From the NCBI GenBank assembly GCA_025361425.1, contig JANYAH010000266.1, positions 1 through 36,575 on the forward strand: a DNA stretch of 36,575 nucleotides, written 5' to 3'. This stretch comes from Candidatus Solibacter sp. (lineage in GTDB: Bacteria > Acidobacteriota > Terriglobia > Bryobacterales > Bryobacteraceae). This document shows, one piece after another, positions 8,384 through 16,504 of the stretch. The first letter of the stretch is position 1. Each line of letters starts with the position of its first letter. The position numbers were made by a program, and so were the translations under genes. The notes under the pieces are model-generated. The model was not told where the DNA came from, ran no database searches, and saw nothing but the letters and a program-made list of their open reading frames with translations.

Positions 8384-10060
8384 TCAATATCGGCCTTTGG
8401 ATTCCTCGCTGGCTTGCGGGGGCGCCTGCGCGGGCACTTCGACCGGCCTCTGTAAGATTCGCAGACCGGTCTTACTATCGTGGAACGTGAGCGGCTCTAA
8501 CGGAGCGCGCACAACCTCGAGCTCCCGGAAGATGTTTGCCACCGCCAAGTCGAGCCCTCGACTTCCACCTGTGATTCCATCGAGCGCCTCCACATAATGC
8601 TGGGTGGCGTGCGCCAGAGCCCGCACAACGGCGGGATTCGGGTTGGGGCGGTTCTCGTCCTCAACCAATTGGTGCGCCAGTAACTTTACCGTCTGAGTGA
8701 CGACGCCAAGCTCCTTGATGTTGCACGCCGCCACGTCGCGGCTCCACGCCCCCGACATGGCGTATCGACGTGTGAGCATTGTAGCCTTATCGGTGACAGA
8801 GGTCGGGATATCGCCACCAACGAGTGACTCCACGGCGCTCAGCGAGATCGTGAGGGTTCCATTGCCGGGAAAGGCCTGGTTGAAGATGTTTAGCGTGCTT
8901 GTGAATCCGGAAGAGCTAATTAGATACTTCACGGGTAGGTTCACCATCACGGCAGGCTCACCGATACCGGGCACCGTGTCCGTGACGATCATCGGCACAG
9001 TGGTAAATTGCGGGGTGTTCGCGTTGTTTAAGACAACGCCGTTGAACGCCCACTTGAATGTCGGCCGCGCGAAGCCCACCGCCCCACCGGACAGCGTGAG
9101 TTGAGAGGATACGTTTACGTTGTGGTAGAAGTAAATGTTTGGTGGGCACATTGGACCCGGCTGCAGCTTGATTGATAGCGCCTCAAGGTCCTGCACGGCC
9201 TTCAACTCGGCTTCGGAGGGGCTGAAGCTGACGCTGCGCTGCTTGCGATCCCGTAGGGGAAACAAGTTGTCGCGAACCGGGACGAATGGCTGACCCGTCG
9301 GTAGGTGCGCTTGCAGCAGGTCGGTGAACTCTTTATACGCTGACGCTCCTGGTCGGCCGGTCAGCGTCGATAACACACTGGCCAATGACTTCTTGTTGAT
9401 CCCGGGAATCGCGAGGACTTGAATGTTCCCGGCAGCGGCGACTATCTGCTCGAACGAGAACCCAAGTTGGTAGCGCAGGTAGTTGAGGAACAGCACCGCG
9501 CACCCATAAGACAGTGGGTTACGGTCATTTTCTTCGCTATTAGTTATGAAGTCTGGGCGCGATCCCTTCAGCCAGGCACTAATGCGGGGTCCTGAACCCG
9601 TGCCGTAGTATCCCGTCGGATGGAGCGTCTCCGCGGCCAGTATCGACAAGCCCTCCCCCATGCTGTTGCCCCTATCCCAGGCGCTCACGCTGAACTCCAT
9701 CAGGATTTCGGCCAGCTCCGCCACAAAGAGCATCCGCGCCATCTCGTCGCGTAAGGTCGCGCTGGCCGTGCCGCCCGGCGGCGCGTACGTGCCGTTGATT
9801 TCCATTTGTGACGACTGGGAAGTGGTGTAACCGGTGTTACTCGCGCCCCCCAAGTGCTTGCCCGCCGAGACGAGCACCATAATTCCGAATGGACTGTTGT
9901 CGAAGTTGCAGGAGAACCACCCTTCGAGCGCCTTGAGATCGTTTTCGCAGCTGTCGCTAATGGCTTTCGCGCGCGCTACCGTATCGGCGTCATCTGCTCC
10001 CGTCATAATTAGGAAGTGTCTCGACAACACCCATCCAGACTCAATCGCTATGTCAGGCAT
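8384..10060 (-). CDS. Unknown protein; N-terminal half resembles a degenerate zinc-metallopeptidase domain
   Basis: Predicted length is 558 residues. I choose ATG 10060 (MPDIAIESGW) because AGGAG lies five bases upstream; a start at 10084 lacks this. There is no signal peptide. The N-terminal half has the order seen in peptidase-MA-like gluzincins: SRHFLIMTG strand, a helix/strand core, a helix DEMARMLFVAELAEILMEF where HExxH would be expected, then GNSMGEGLSILAAE in the place of the NEGLA motif. The two histidines are absent (AELAE), so zinc hydrolysis as usual is unlikely. GCAVLFLNYLRYQLGFSF is another marked segment. The second half is beta-rich (CPPNIYFYHNVNVSS to about residue 430) followed by helices. 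Base composition is visibly more A/T-rich than in neighbouring genes. It converges on the VWFA gene with 34 bp between stops. Gene call good; fold an inference. Confidence 0.75.
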   Translation of the reverse strand: MPDIAIESGWVLSRHFLIMTGADDADTVARAKAISDSCENDLKALEGWFSCNFDNSPFGIMVLVSAGKHLGGASNTGYTTSQSSQMEINGTYAPPGGTASATLRDEMARMLFVAELAEILMEFSVSAWDRGNSMGEGLSILAAETLHPTGYYGTGSGPRISAWLKGSRPDFITNSEENDRNPLSYGCAVLFLNYLRYQLGFSFEQIVAAAGNIQVLAIPGINKKSLASVLSTLTGRPGASAYKEFTDLLQAHLPTGQPFVPVRDNLFPLRDRKQRSVSFSPSEAELKAVQDLEALSIKLQPGPMCPPNIYFYHNVNVSSQLTLSGGAVGFARPTFKWAFNGVVLNNANTPQFTTVPMIVTDTVPGIGEPAVMVNLPVKYLISSSGFTSTLNIFNQAFPGNGTLTISLSAVESLVGGDIPTSVTDKATMLTRRYAMSGAWSRDVAACNIKELGVVTQTVKLLAHQLVEDENRPNPNPAVVRALAHATQHYVEALDGITGGSRGLDLAVANIFRELEVVRAPLEPLTFHDSKTGLRILQRPVEVPAQAPPQASEESKGRY

Positions 10061-10502
10061 CGCATCTCCTTCAACGTGGGTCAACTGCCAACTGGAGGGC
10101 GGTCAACAATTCGCGAACATCGGACTTTGGAGTTTCCGTGCCGGAATCCAGCATGGCTCGGAACGCGTTACACTCCGACAAACACAGCCAGGAATATATC
10201 AAACCTTACGTGGGCTGTCTGTGCGATTCTGAACATTCCACATAAGACATCGCTCGACGACGAGTTTGTCTATGTCACGCCTGAGGCGCGGCGCGCCAGA
10301 CCCGCTGTACTTAGAAACCACGCAACAATAACTTTCCAGGCACCGACGTGACGCAGCCTCTCAGTCTTCCGCGTCCCCCGCTCTGCGGGACGCCCTTTGG
10401 AGCACGTCTGGCAAGCATCCCGATGAGTCGGGACGCGGCCGGCACGGGTGCCGGCGCCTCATAGCCGACGCAGCCGATGTGAAGTTCTTATTGCGTGGTT
10501 GC
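10061..10502. other. Intergenic region between the 50-aa and 558-aa genes; no gene seen
   Basis: About 440 bases. Plus-strand frames here (for example 10016-10351) overlap the 558-aa gene start and have low-complexity, non-family translations, so I do not call them. The part nearest the 50-aa gene holds three consecutive hairpins (10371-10455). The rest (10061-10370) is AT-richer and presumably carries the leader and promoter of the 558-aa gene; TATATT on the minus strand near 10200 is a possible -10, without a convincing -35. Confidence 0.5.
10371..10455 (-). terminator. Cluster of three hairpins downstream of the unknown operon
   Basis: GCGTCCC (10371-10377) pairs with GGGACGC (10387-10393), extended inside by GC/GC with a two-base bulge. 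TCCCGA (10418-10423) pairs with TCGGGA (10428-10433). GCCGGCAC (10438-10445) pairs exactly with GTGCCGGC (10448-10455). Three stems in 85 bases after the minus-strand stop at 10503 would make a strong transcript end or RNA-stabilising structure. No clear T-run is present, so Rho-independent termination is only an inference; a dispersed repeat cluster is the alternative. Confidence 0.45.
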
Positions 10503-10655
10503 TTAGTGCGTCGTAAAGGCACGGGGAGCCCGCCACCGTCGGCGATAAGCTGCGATCGAGGCAAGAATTAAGACAGGAATCGCCACGAGAATGAGCTCCG
10601 CTGCGCCAGAGCCCGCGTCGGGAGAAAAGCCGAAGATGCGTTCGATGAAATCCAT
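10503..10655 (-). CDS. Small single-pass membrane protein (50 aa)
   Basis: A short frame starts at ATG 10655, eight bases after the TGA of the 422-aa gene, with AGGTGAG overlapping that stop as a ribosome site, and ends at TAA 10503-10505. The 50 residues split neatly into an acidic/amphipathic N-terminus (MDFIERIFGFSPDAGSG), one hydrophobic helix (about residues 18-37, ELILVAIPVLILASIAAY) and a strongly basic tail (RRRWRAPR), predicting N-out/C-in topology by the positive-inside rule. Spacing, ribosome site and this layout make a real gene likely. It is the third gene of the tightly packed block starting at 13021. Function unknown; it may be a small partner of the two larger membrane proteins. 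Confidence 0.65.
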   Translation of the reverse strand: MDFIERIFGFSPDAGSGAAELILVAIPVLILASIAAYRRRWRAPRAFTTH

Positions 10656-10663
10656 AGCTCACC

Positions 10664-11932
10664 TCACTTGATTGGGTTGTTGTGTGAATCGTCTGGCTCA
10701 CAGCCGTCGATCTCCGGATGCAGGACCCACTGGTGTTCCGGAGCGCCTTGATTGTCGGCAACTGCCTGCTGCTCGGGTGTCAGCGGATGGACGCCGGGGA
10801 CGTCGACGTGCGGCACCTCGGACAACCGCTCGCACCACCGCTTTTGGTAAGCGCGGAACCCGAGCACGTCGGTGGGCACGTCGTAGCTGTTCACTTTTTG
10901 AACGATGCGCGTGGCATGCACTTCGCTCCATCCACTGTGCCCACCGTCGTAGGCCCAGCGCCCTCGCACAACCACCCAGTCCTTGCTGGCGACGTGTCCG
11001 CCGCCGACCACGGCATCCGTGTCGGCGCCGCCCTTGGCCGCGGCCCATGCGATGCCCACCGCGATCAACGCCAGCGGCGCGAAGATGGTCTGGAGCACGG
11101 TGCAGAGCGCCCGGGTGAACCAGTTGCTCTTGCACCATTTGCCACCAAAGGAGAACGCCTCAATGGCGTCCAGCATGTCGCGAATACGGGTGCCTTCGAA
11201 CTCACAGTGCAACACCGGCACCGGGAACCGTTTCGGATGCTGGACGGCGTTCTTCGGGTCCAGGACGTAATCAGACCACTGCTTCTTCTGGTCCGGGCCC
11301 ACAATGCCGAACCACCCGTAGTCGCGTCCGATAATTTCGGTCCAGGCATGATATTCGCCGCTGTCGACGCCGATCATTGTGCGGAAGTATCCCGTGCCCT
11401 TCAGGTCGCCCTCCGCAGCCACGGGCGGGGGGAGTTCGCGGTGGAGCAAGTCGCCCTGAGGCTGGGTGGTCGCCGCCGCGATGATGTAGTTCTTGTCCTT
11501 CACCGCGTCGGGAAACGCTGCTGTGCTCAGCCCGACGTTGTTCGACGCGAAGCCGCGCATGTTGAAGGGCGCGAGGATGACGTTCATCCCGTAGTCGTTG
11601 TCGACGTCTGCGATCGGGTTCTTGTCCTCGCCGACGTCCTCTGTGTCCGCGACTTCGCCGATCGCGCAGATCGTGTTACCCGCGTCCCCGCAGTTGCAAT
11701 CCGCCGACGTACGGTGCAGGCAGATGAGCTTGCCATTGAGCATGAAGTCCAGCACATAGCGCAAGAGCTGTACGAGCGACGCAATGGCGATCAACGCGCC
11801 GATTCCCGCGGAGAAGAGGGCCGCGATGCCGCCAACCACGGTCAGGGCGCCGAGCGTCGCCAGGATCGCCGTGCTTGGTGTGGAGAAATCGGCGGCTTCG
11901 ACGCACGTTGTGTATTGAGGTCCTTCGGACAT
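10664..11932 (-). CDS. Unknown membrane protein with Cys-rich segment (422 aa)
   Basis: I do not recognise a named family. A long hydrophobic stretch, residues about 20-66, probably forms two membrane helices. A Cys-rich loop with C71, C79, C81 and C89 (LICLHRTSADCNC ... CAIGEV) comes right after. A mixed alpha/beta region (120-260) includes PVLHCEFEGTRIRDMLDAIEAF, then a second hydrophobic helix spans about 275-299 (CTVLQTIFAPLALIAVGIAW). The C-terminal soluble part holds VVRGRWAYDGGHSGWSEVHATRIVQK, a striking W/H-rich motif. AGGGAG overlaps the stop of the upstream gene and sits five bases before ATG 11932, so the two genes are almost certainly co-translated. The 50-aa gene follows after eight bases. 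The Cys cluster could bind metal or form disulfides. Function not assigned. Confidence 0.8.
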   Translation of the reverse strand: MSEGPQYTTCVEAADFSTPSTAILATLGALTVVGGIAALFSAGIGALIAIASLVQLLRYVLDFMLNGKLICLHRTSADCNCGDAGNTICAIGEVADTEDVGEDKNPIADVDNDYGMNVILAPFNMRGFASNNVGLSTAAFPDAVKDKNYIIAAATTQPQGDLLHRELPPPVAAEGDLKGTGYFRTMIGVDSGEYHAWTEIIGRDYGWFGIVGPDQKKQWSDYVLDPKNAVQHPKRFPVPVLHCEFEGTRIRDMLDAIEAFSFGGKWCKSNWFTRALCTVLQTIFAPLALIAVGIAWAAAKGGADTDAVVGGGHVASKDWVVVRGRWAYDGGHSGWSEVHATRIVQKVNSYDVPTDVLGFRAYQKRWCERLSEVPHVDVPGVHPLTPEQQAVADNQGAPEHQWVLHPEIDGCEPDDSHNNPIK

Positions 11933-11941
11933 AGTGGCTCC

Positions 11942-13021
11942 CTAGCTGTGAACGTAAAGCGTGACGCCGCCGACCAGGTCGGCCCCGTCGAGGGCGTTGA
12001 CGTTGATGGGTTGTGTTCCGACGAAACCGTCAGTGGCCGTAATCTTGACTGACACGTCTCGCTGCTCCCCGGCGGCCAGGGTCAACTCACGTCCGCCGGC
12101 AACGTCCACCATCCAGCCCAGAGGTACGGGGTGCAACGCTGTACGATGGCGCGCGTACGGGTCGCGCGTGTCGCCGGCGAGATCGCCGTTGCCGGCCGGC
12201 CGCTTCTCCGGGCAACGGGTCTTGCGAGGGATCGCGTAGGAATCGGCGCGCAGCGCCAGCGTTCGTGGACGCGCCGACGTGTTACGCACCGGAAAGGTGA
12301 ACGTCGCGTTCGGCGAGTTCAACTTCTTCACGTCGACGTTTTCCTGCCCGAGGTTGTTGAGCGGGTTGGCGTCGTCGATCCAGTTGAGTTCCACCTGGAT
12401 GCAGTAATGTCCGGCCGGCGGCGTGGTCCAGGGCATTCGCGCCTCGGCGGGCCCCAGGGGTGAGCCCTTTACCGCGACGTCCACGTAGGTCTCGCCGATG
12501 TAGTTTCGGACGGTGCCCGCGCCGAAGCTGAGATAGTAGAACCGGACGAGCACATTGACGGCTGGCGCATCCGTGGATCCGTTCCACACTGTCGCCCTGA
12601 TTTCGTACGGCGTGCTCGGCGTCAGCGCGTGCGAAGCCACGCCGGCGCCTCCGCCATCGAACAGATGGATGTCGGGGTTGTCCCACGTGATCGCGATGCC
12701 CTTCGACATCAAGTAGAATTGGCTGTAGATCATCGGGTCGGGTCGCTTGTAGGTGCGCGGCGGTATGTCGATGCCGCGCGACGAAGGATGTCCCTCGGAC
12801 CCCGATCCCTTCGGGGCCGCGCCTACCTTCCAGCAGAGCTTGCGAAGCAGACCCTGCGCAAGTCGCATTCCACCCAACAGGCCGAGCAGGACGAGTGCGC
12901 CGAGATACAGGAGGAACAGGCCCCAGAGCCATGCGCGCAGCAGGTACAACAACACCAGCAGGGCCACCGCCAGGGCGATCAGCCAAGCCGGACGGTTCTT
13001 GAGACCGCAAATCAGCTTCAT
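11942..13021 (-). CDS. Membrane-anchored Ig/CARDB-like protein (359 aa)
   Basis: The N-terminus carries two membrane helices (about residues 12-29 and 32-50, very Leu/Trp-rich), then a short Gly/Ser linker and two beta-sandwich-like domains. The first, about 95-235, has the CARDB-type pattern: DPMIYSQ start, PYEIRATVWNGSTDAPAVNVLVRFY, and a conserved-looking NWIDDANPLNNLGQENVDV end. The second (about 240-359) has TFPVRNTSARPRTLALRADSY and LAAGEQRDVSVKITATDG, as in NPCBM/Ig-like C-terminal sandwiches. It looks like a surface or periplasm-facing adhesion/scaffold protein with both helices as anchor. It is first in the minus-strand block; GGGGTGTGGG precedes ATG 13021. The family is not one I can name beyond CARDB-like. 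Confidence 0.75.
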   Translation of the reverse strand: MKLICGLKNRPAWLIALAVALLVLLYLLRAWLWGLFLLYLGALVLLGLLGGMRLAQGLLRKLCWKVGAAPKGSGSEGHPSSRGIDIPPRTYKRPDPMIYSQFYLMSKGIAITWDNPDIHLFDGGGAGVASHALTPSTPYEIRATVWNGSTDAPAVNVLVRFYYLSFGAGTVRNYIGETYVDVAVKGSPLGPAEARMPWTTPPAGHYCIQVELNWIDDANPLNNLGQENVDVKKLNSPNATFTFPVRNTSARPRTLALRADSYAIPRKTRCPEKRPAGNGDLAGDTRDPYARHRTALHPVPLGWMVDVAGGRELTLAAGEQRDVSVKITATDGFVGTQPINVNALDGADLVGGVTLYVHS

Positions 13022-13372
13022 CCCACACCCCCTCGCCTATCGCCACGTTCACTCCACTCCCCGTTACGAGTGCACCCCGCGGGAATGCCCTAACTCCGAT
13101 GAAAGCAGCGACCTTCGCGTAACCTATCTTATGAGCCTTTCTTCCTCTTTGCAACCGCAATCTTGCATGGTTTGCAGGCCGGGAACTGCCTTCGCTTCCG
13201 CATGTATGTTTCCGGTGGATTCCCTCGGTACAACACCACCTTGTTAGCGCATCGTCACCGGCAGTTGGAACATCAGGCCCAACCGTGCCGGCCCGCCGCG
13301 CCGAACTGCCCGTGTAGTTGGTTGGAAAGCTCCTCGCGGCCCCAGGTGTCACGTTGTTATACTGGAATTTCC
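13022..13372. other. Divergent intergenic region upstream of gltX and the unknown block
   Basis: About 350 bases between two divergently read genes. It is AT-richer than the flanks and must hold promoters for both directions. I see a good extended -10 for gltX (separate entry) but no convincing -35/-10 pair for the minus-strand block. No small gene with a credible ribosome site was found. Confidence 0.55.
13355..13363 (+). promoter_or_regulatory. Extended -10 promoter of gltX
   Basis: TGTTATACT at 13355-13363 is an extended -10 (TGn followed by TATACT, one mismatch from consensus), with no obvious -35 at 17 bp. It ends nine bases before the gltX ATG, which would give a 5' leader of only about two to four bases. 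gltX also lacks a clear Shine-Dalgarno, consistent with near-leaderless translation. Confidence 0.45.
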
Positions 13373-14791
13373 ATGCCTAGAGTTCGTTTTGCTCCTTCTC
13401 CCACTGGATTTCTGCACATCGGGAGCGCCCGCACCTACATCTTTAACTGGCTATATGCCCGCCATAACGGCGGCACGATGATCCTGCGGATTGACGATAC
13501 CGACGTCGGCCGCAACACCGACGCCTCCCTGACCTCCATCTTCGAAGGCCTCCGCTGGCTCGGCCTCGGCTGGGACGAGGAGTATAAACAGTCCGACCGC
13601 CTCGCTCTGCATCGCAGCGTGGCGCAGGCGATTTTCGAGAAAGATCTCGCCTACCGCGATTTCACGGCCGCGCAGAGCGGCGATAGCGAGAAATCCGGCG
13701 CCCAGGGGACCTGGCTGTTCAATGCCGGCATGCGCCAACTTTCGCGCGAACAGAGCGACCGCCGTGCCGCCGCCGGCGAGCCGTTCGCCCTGCGCTTCCG
13801 CGTGCCCCACGACCGCATCGGCCACGTGCAATTCTCCGATGCCGTCTACGGCGATCAGGCTAAGGCCTACGCCGATATCGAAGATTTTGCTCTCTTGCGC
13901 AGCGACGGCATGCCGACCTATCACCTGGCCAACTGCGCCGACGATGCCGACCTCCGCATCACCCACATCATCCGCGGCCAGGAGCACCTCTCTAACGCCT
14001 TCAAGCACAAGCTGATATTTGACGCGGTGGGCGCCGAATCACCCACCTTCGCGCACCTGCCGCTGCTCATGGCGCCGGACGGGATGAAGCTCTCCAAGCG
14101 CGTCCACGGCCCCGTGGTCTCTGTGACCACCTATCGCGATGCCGGTTTCCTGCCACAGGCGTTCATCAATTTCCTGTGCCTTCTCGGCTGGTCCCCCAAG
14201 AACGATCGCGAGAAATTGTCGCGCCAGGAGACCGTGGATCTCTTCACTTTGGAAGGCATCAATCGAGCCAACGCCGTGGTCAACTTTACCGAAGAGGACC
14301 CGTTCGACGCCAAGGCGCTATGGCTGAATGCCGAGCACATCCGTTCCCTGCCCCCAAACGAACTGGCCCGCGAGTTGCTGCCGTTCGCGCCGGCCGATCT
14401 GGAAACACTCCGCAAGATCGCCCCGCTGATTCAGGAGCGCATAAAGCTTTTGCGCGACGTGCGGAGCGTGGCCGACTTTTTCTTCGCCGGGCAACTGCCG
14501 CCCTACGATAGCGCCGAGTTGATTCCCAAGAAGGGCGACGCGGCGATGGCGAAGACCGTCCTACTGAAGGCACGCGAGGTGTTGGCCACCGCCGATTTTT
14601 CGCACGACGGCTTGGACGCGGCGCTCCGCGCGGCCAGCGTCTCACTCGGCATCAAGGCAGGGCAAATGTTTGAGCCCGTCCGCGTGGCGGTCTGCGGCCG
14701 CAAAACCGCGCCCCCGCTATTCGGCACCATGGAAGTGCTGGGCCGCGATACCTGCGTGACGCGCATCGCCCAGGCCATCGAAAAGCTATAG
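13373..14791 (+). CDS. gltX: Glutamyl-tRNA synthetase
   Basis: Class I aminoacyl-tRNA synthetase of 472 residues, the usual bacterial GluRS length, charging tRNA-Glu in the cytosol. [17 protein letters not shown] at the N-terminus contains the HIGH-type motif H15-I-G-S, and the KMSKS-type loop is K239-L-S-K-R within [32 protein letters not shown] and the [11 protein letters not shown] segment are strong GluRS signatures, and the C-terminal anticodon-binding helical domain is complete. ATG 13373 is chosen because it begins exactly at the conserved [12 protein letters not shown]; the frame is open further upstream only by chance. glnS follows after six bases, so the pair is an operon. Whether this GluRS is discriminating cannot be told from sequence alone, but the presence of GlnRS makes that likely. 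Confidence 0.97.
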   Translation: MPRVRFAPSPTGFLHIGSARTYIFNWLYARHNGGTMILRIDDTDVGRNTDASLTSIFEGLRWLGLGWDEEYKQSDRLALHRSVAQAIFEKDLAYRDFTAAQSGDSEKSGAQGTWLFNAGMRQLSREQSDRRAAAGEPFALRFRVPHDRIGHVQFSDAVYGDQAKAYADIEDFALLRSDGMPTYHLANCADDADLRITHIIRGQEHLSNAFKHKLIFDAVGAESPTFAHLPLLMAPDGMKLSKRVHGPVVSVTTYRDAGFLPQAFINFLCLLGWSPKNDREKLSRQETVDLFTLEGINRANAVVNFTEEDPFDAKALWLNAEHIRSLPPNELARELLPFAPADLETLRKIAPLIQERIKLLRDVRSVADFFFAGQLPPYDSAELIPKKGDAAMAKTVLLKAREVLATADFSHDGLDAALRAASVSLGIKAGQMFEPVRVAVCGRKTAPPLFGTMEVLGRDTCVTRIAQAIEKL

Positions 14792-14797
14792 GAAATT

Positions 14798-16504
14798 ATG
14801 ACCACGCCAAACCCAGAGCCGGCAAGCGGCCCCTCCAATTTCGTTCGCGACATCATTCTGGATGACCTGAAGACCAACAAGTATCGGGGACGCGTACACA
14901 CGCGCTTCCCGCCGGAACCGAACGGCTATCTCCACATCGGCCACGCCAAATCCATCTGCCTGAATTTCGGCCTCGCGGCCGAGTTCGGCGGCAAAACCAA
15001 CCTGCGCTTCGACGACACCAATCCGTCCAAGGAAGAGACCGAATACGTCGATTCCATCATCGACAACGTCCACTGGCTGGGCTTCGATTGGCAAGACCGC
15101 CTGTTCTACGCCTCGGACTACTTCGGCCAGTTGTATGAGTGGGCGGTGCAACTGATCCAGGCCGGCAAGGCGTATGTCTGCGACCTCACCGCCGACGAAA
15201 TCCGCCAGTACCGCGGCACCCCGAGCGAGCCCGGCAAGGAAAGCCCCTACCGCAACCGCGGCATCGAAGAAAGTCTCGACCTCTTCGCCCGCATGAAGGC
15301 CGGCAAATTCCTCGATGGCACTCGCACCCTCCGCGCCAAAATCGATATGGCGTCGCCCAACTTCAACATGCGCGACCCCATCATGTACCGCATCCTCCAC
15401 GCCGAGCATCACCGCACCGGCAATGAGTGGTGCATCTACCCGATGTACGACTACGCCCACGGGCAGAGCGATTCCATCGAAGGCATCACCCACTCCATCT
15501 GTACACTGGAGTTTGAAGACCACCGCCCGCTCTACGATTGGTACGTCGAAGCCCTCGGCATCTATCATCCGCGGCAGATTGAGTTCGACCGCCTCAACCT
15601 GACCTATACCCTGCTCAGCAAGCGCAAGTTACTGACCCTGGTGCAGGAGGGCCACGTGCGCGGCTGGGATGATCCGCGCATGCCCACCCTCTCCGGCATA
15701 CGGAGACGCGGCTACACACCCGAGGCGTTGCGGAATTTCTGCGCGTCCATCGGGCTTTCCAAGACGACTGGCTCCATCGAACTCGGCCGTCTGGAATACT
15801 TCGTCCGCGAAGACCTGAACAAAAGCGCGCCTCGCGTGATGGCGGTGTTGCGCCCCCTCAAAGTCATCATTGACAACTACCCCGAGGGGCAAGTTGAAGA
15901 GATGGACGCAATCAACAACCCCGAAGACGCCGGCGCCGGCACGCGAAAAGTGCCCTTCTCCAAGGTGCTCTTCATTGAGCGCGAAGATTTCCGCGAGGAT
16001 CCGCCCAAGGAGTTTTTCCGCCTGTCTCCGGGGCGCGAAGTGCGCCTGCGCTACGGCTACTTCATCAAGTGTACGGGCGTCGTCAAGAACGCTTCGGGCG
16101 AGATCGCCGAAGTGCATTGCACCTACGACCCGGCCACCCGCGGGGGCAACGCGCCGGACGGGCGTAAGGTGAAGGCCACCATCCACTGGGTCTCCGCCGG
16201 CCAAGCGGTTTCCGGAGAAGTCCGCATGTACTCCAACCTCTTCCTCAAAGAAGACCCGGGCCAAGTCGAAGAAGGCCAGGATTTCACCGCAAACCTGAAT
16301 CCGAAATCGCTCGAAGTGCTGGTGGAGTGCAAGCTGGAACCCGAATTGGCAAATGCCGCTCCCGGCACCCGCTACCAGTTCGAGCGCCTGGGATACTTCT
16401 GCGTGGATGCCGATGCGGCGCCGGGCAAGCCGGTCTTCAACCGCACCGTGACCCTCAAAGACGCGTGGGCCAAAATCGAGAAACGGGGCAAGCAGCCGAA
16501 ATGA
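14798..16504 (+). CDS. glnS: Glutaminyl-tRNA synthetase
   Basis: Class I GlnRS of 568 residues that charges tRNA-Gln directly. The catalytic half shows [18 protein letters not shown] (HIGH motif at H46-I-G-H) and the KMSKS-type motif LLSKR at residues 272-276. [25 protein letters not shown]-like segments and [23 protein letters not shown] are GlnRS hallmarks. The two C-terminal beta-barrels that read the anticodon (about 340-560) are intact ([33 protein letters not shown]). The start lies six bases after gltX. The stop TGA overlaps the ATG of the carbamoyltransferase (ATGA), indicating translational coupling. Direct glutaminylation in bacteria usually means the GatCAB route is not needed for Gln. 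Confidence 0.97.
   Translation: MTTPNPEPASGPSNFVRDIILDDLKTNKYRGRVHTRFPPEPNGYLHIGHAKSICLNFGLAAEFGGKTNLRFDDTNPSKEETEYVDSIIDNVHWLGFDWQDRLFYASDYFGQLYEWAVQLIQAGKAYVCDLTADEIRQYRGTPSEPGKESPYRNRGIEESLDLFARMKAGKFLDGTRTLRAKIDMASPNFNMRDPIMYRILHAEHHRTGNEWCIYPMYDYAHGQSDSIEGITHSICTLEFEDHRPLYDWYVEALGIYHPRQIEFDRLNLTYTLLSKRKLLTLVQEGHVRGWDDPRMPTLSGIRRRGYTPEALRNFCASIGLSKTTGSIELGRLEYFVREDLNKSAPRVMAVLRPLKVIIDNYPEGQVEEMDAINNPEDAGAGTRKVPFSKVLFIEREDFREDPPKEFFRLSPGREVRLRYGYFIKCTGVVKNASGEIAEVHCTYDPATRGGNAPDGRKVKATIHWVSAGQAVSGEVRMYSNLFLKEDPGQVEEGQDFTANLNPKSLEVLVECKLEPELANAAPGTRYQFERLGYFCVDADAAPGKPVFNRTVTLKDAWAKIEKRGKQPK

Noticed and set aside
10016-10351. A 111-codon plus-strand frame between the 50-aa and 558-aa genes
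   Set aside because: Overlaps the start of the 558-aa gene, and its composition is unlike other proteins here.
10718-12052. A 444-codon plus-strand frame opposite the 422-aa gene
   Set aside because: Translation is His/Arg/Val-rich with no family features, typical of the antisense of a high-GC gene; the minus strand has ribosome sites and membrane segments.
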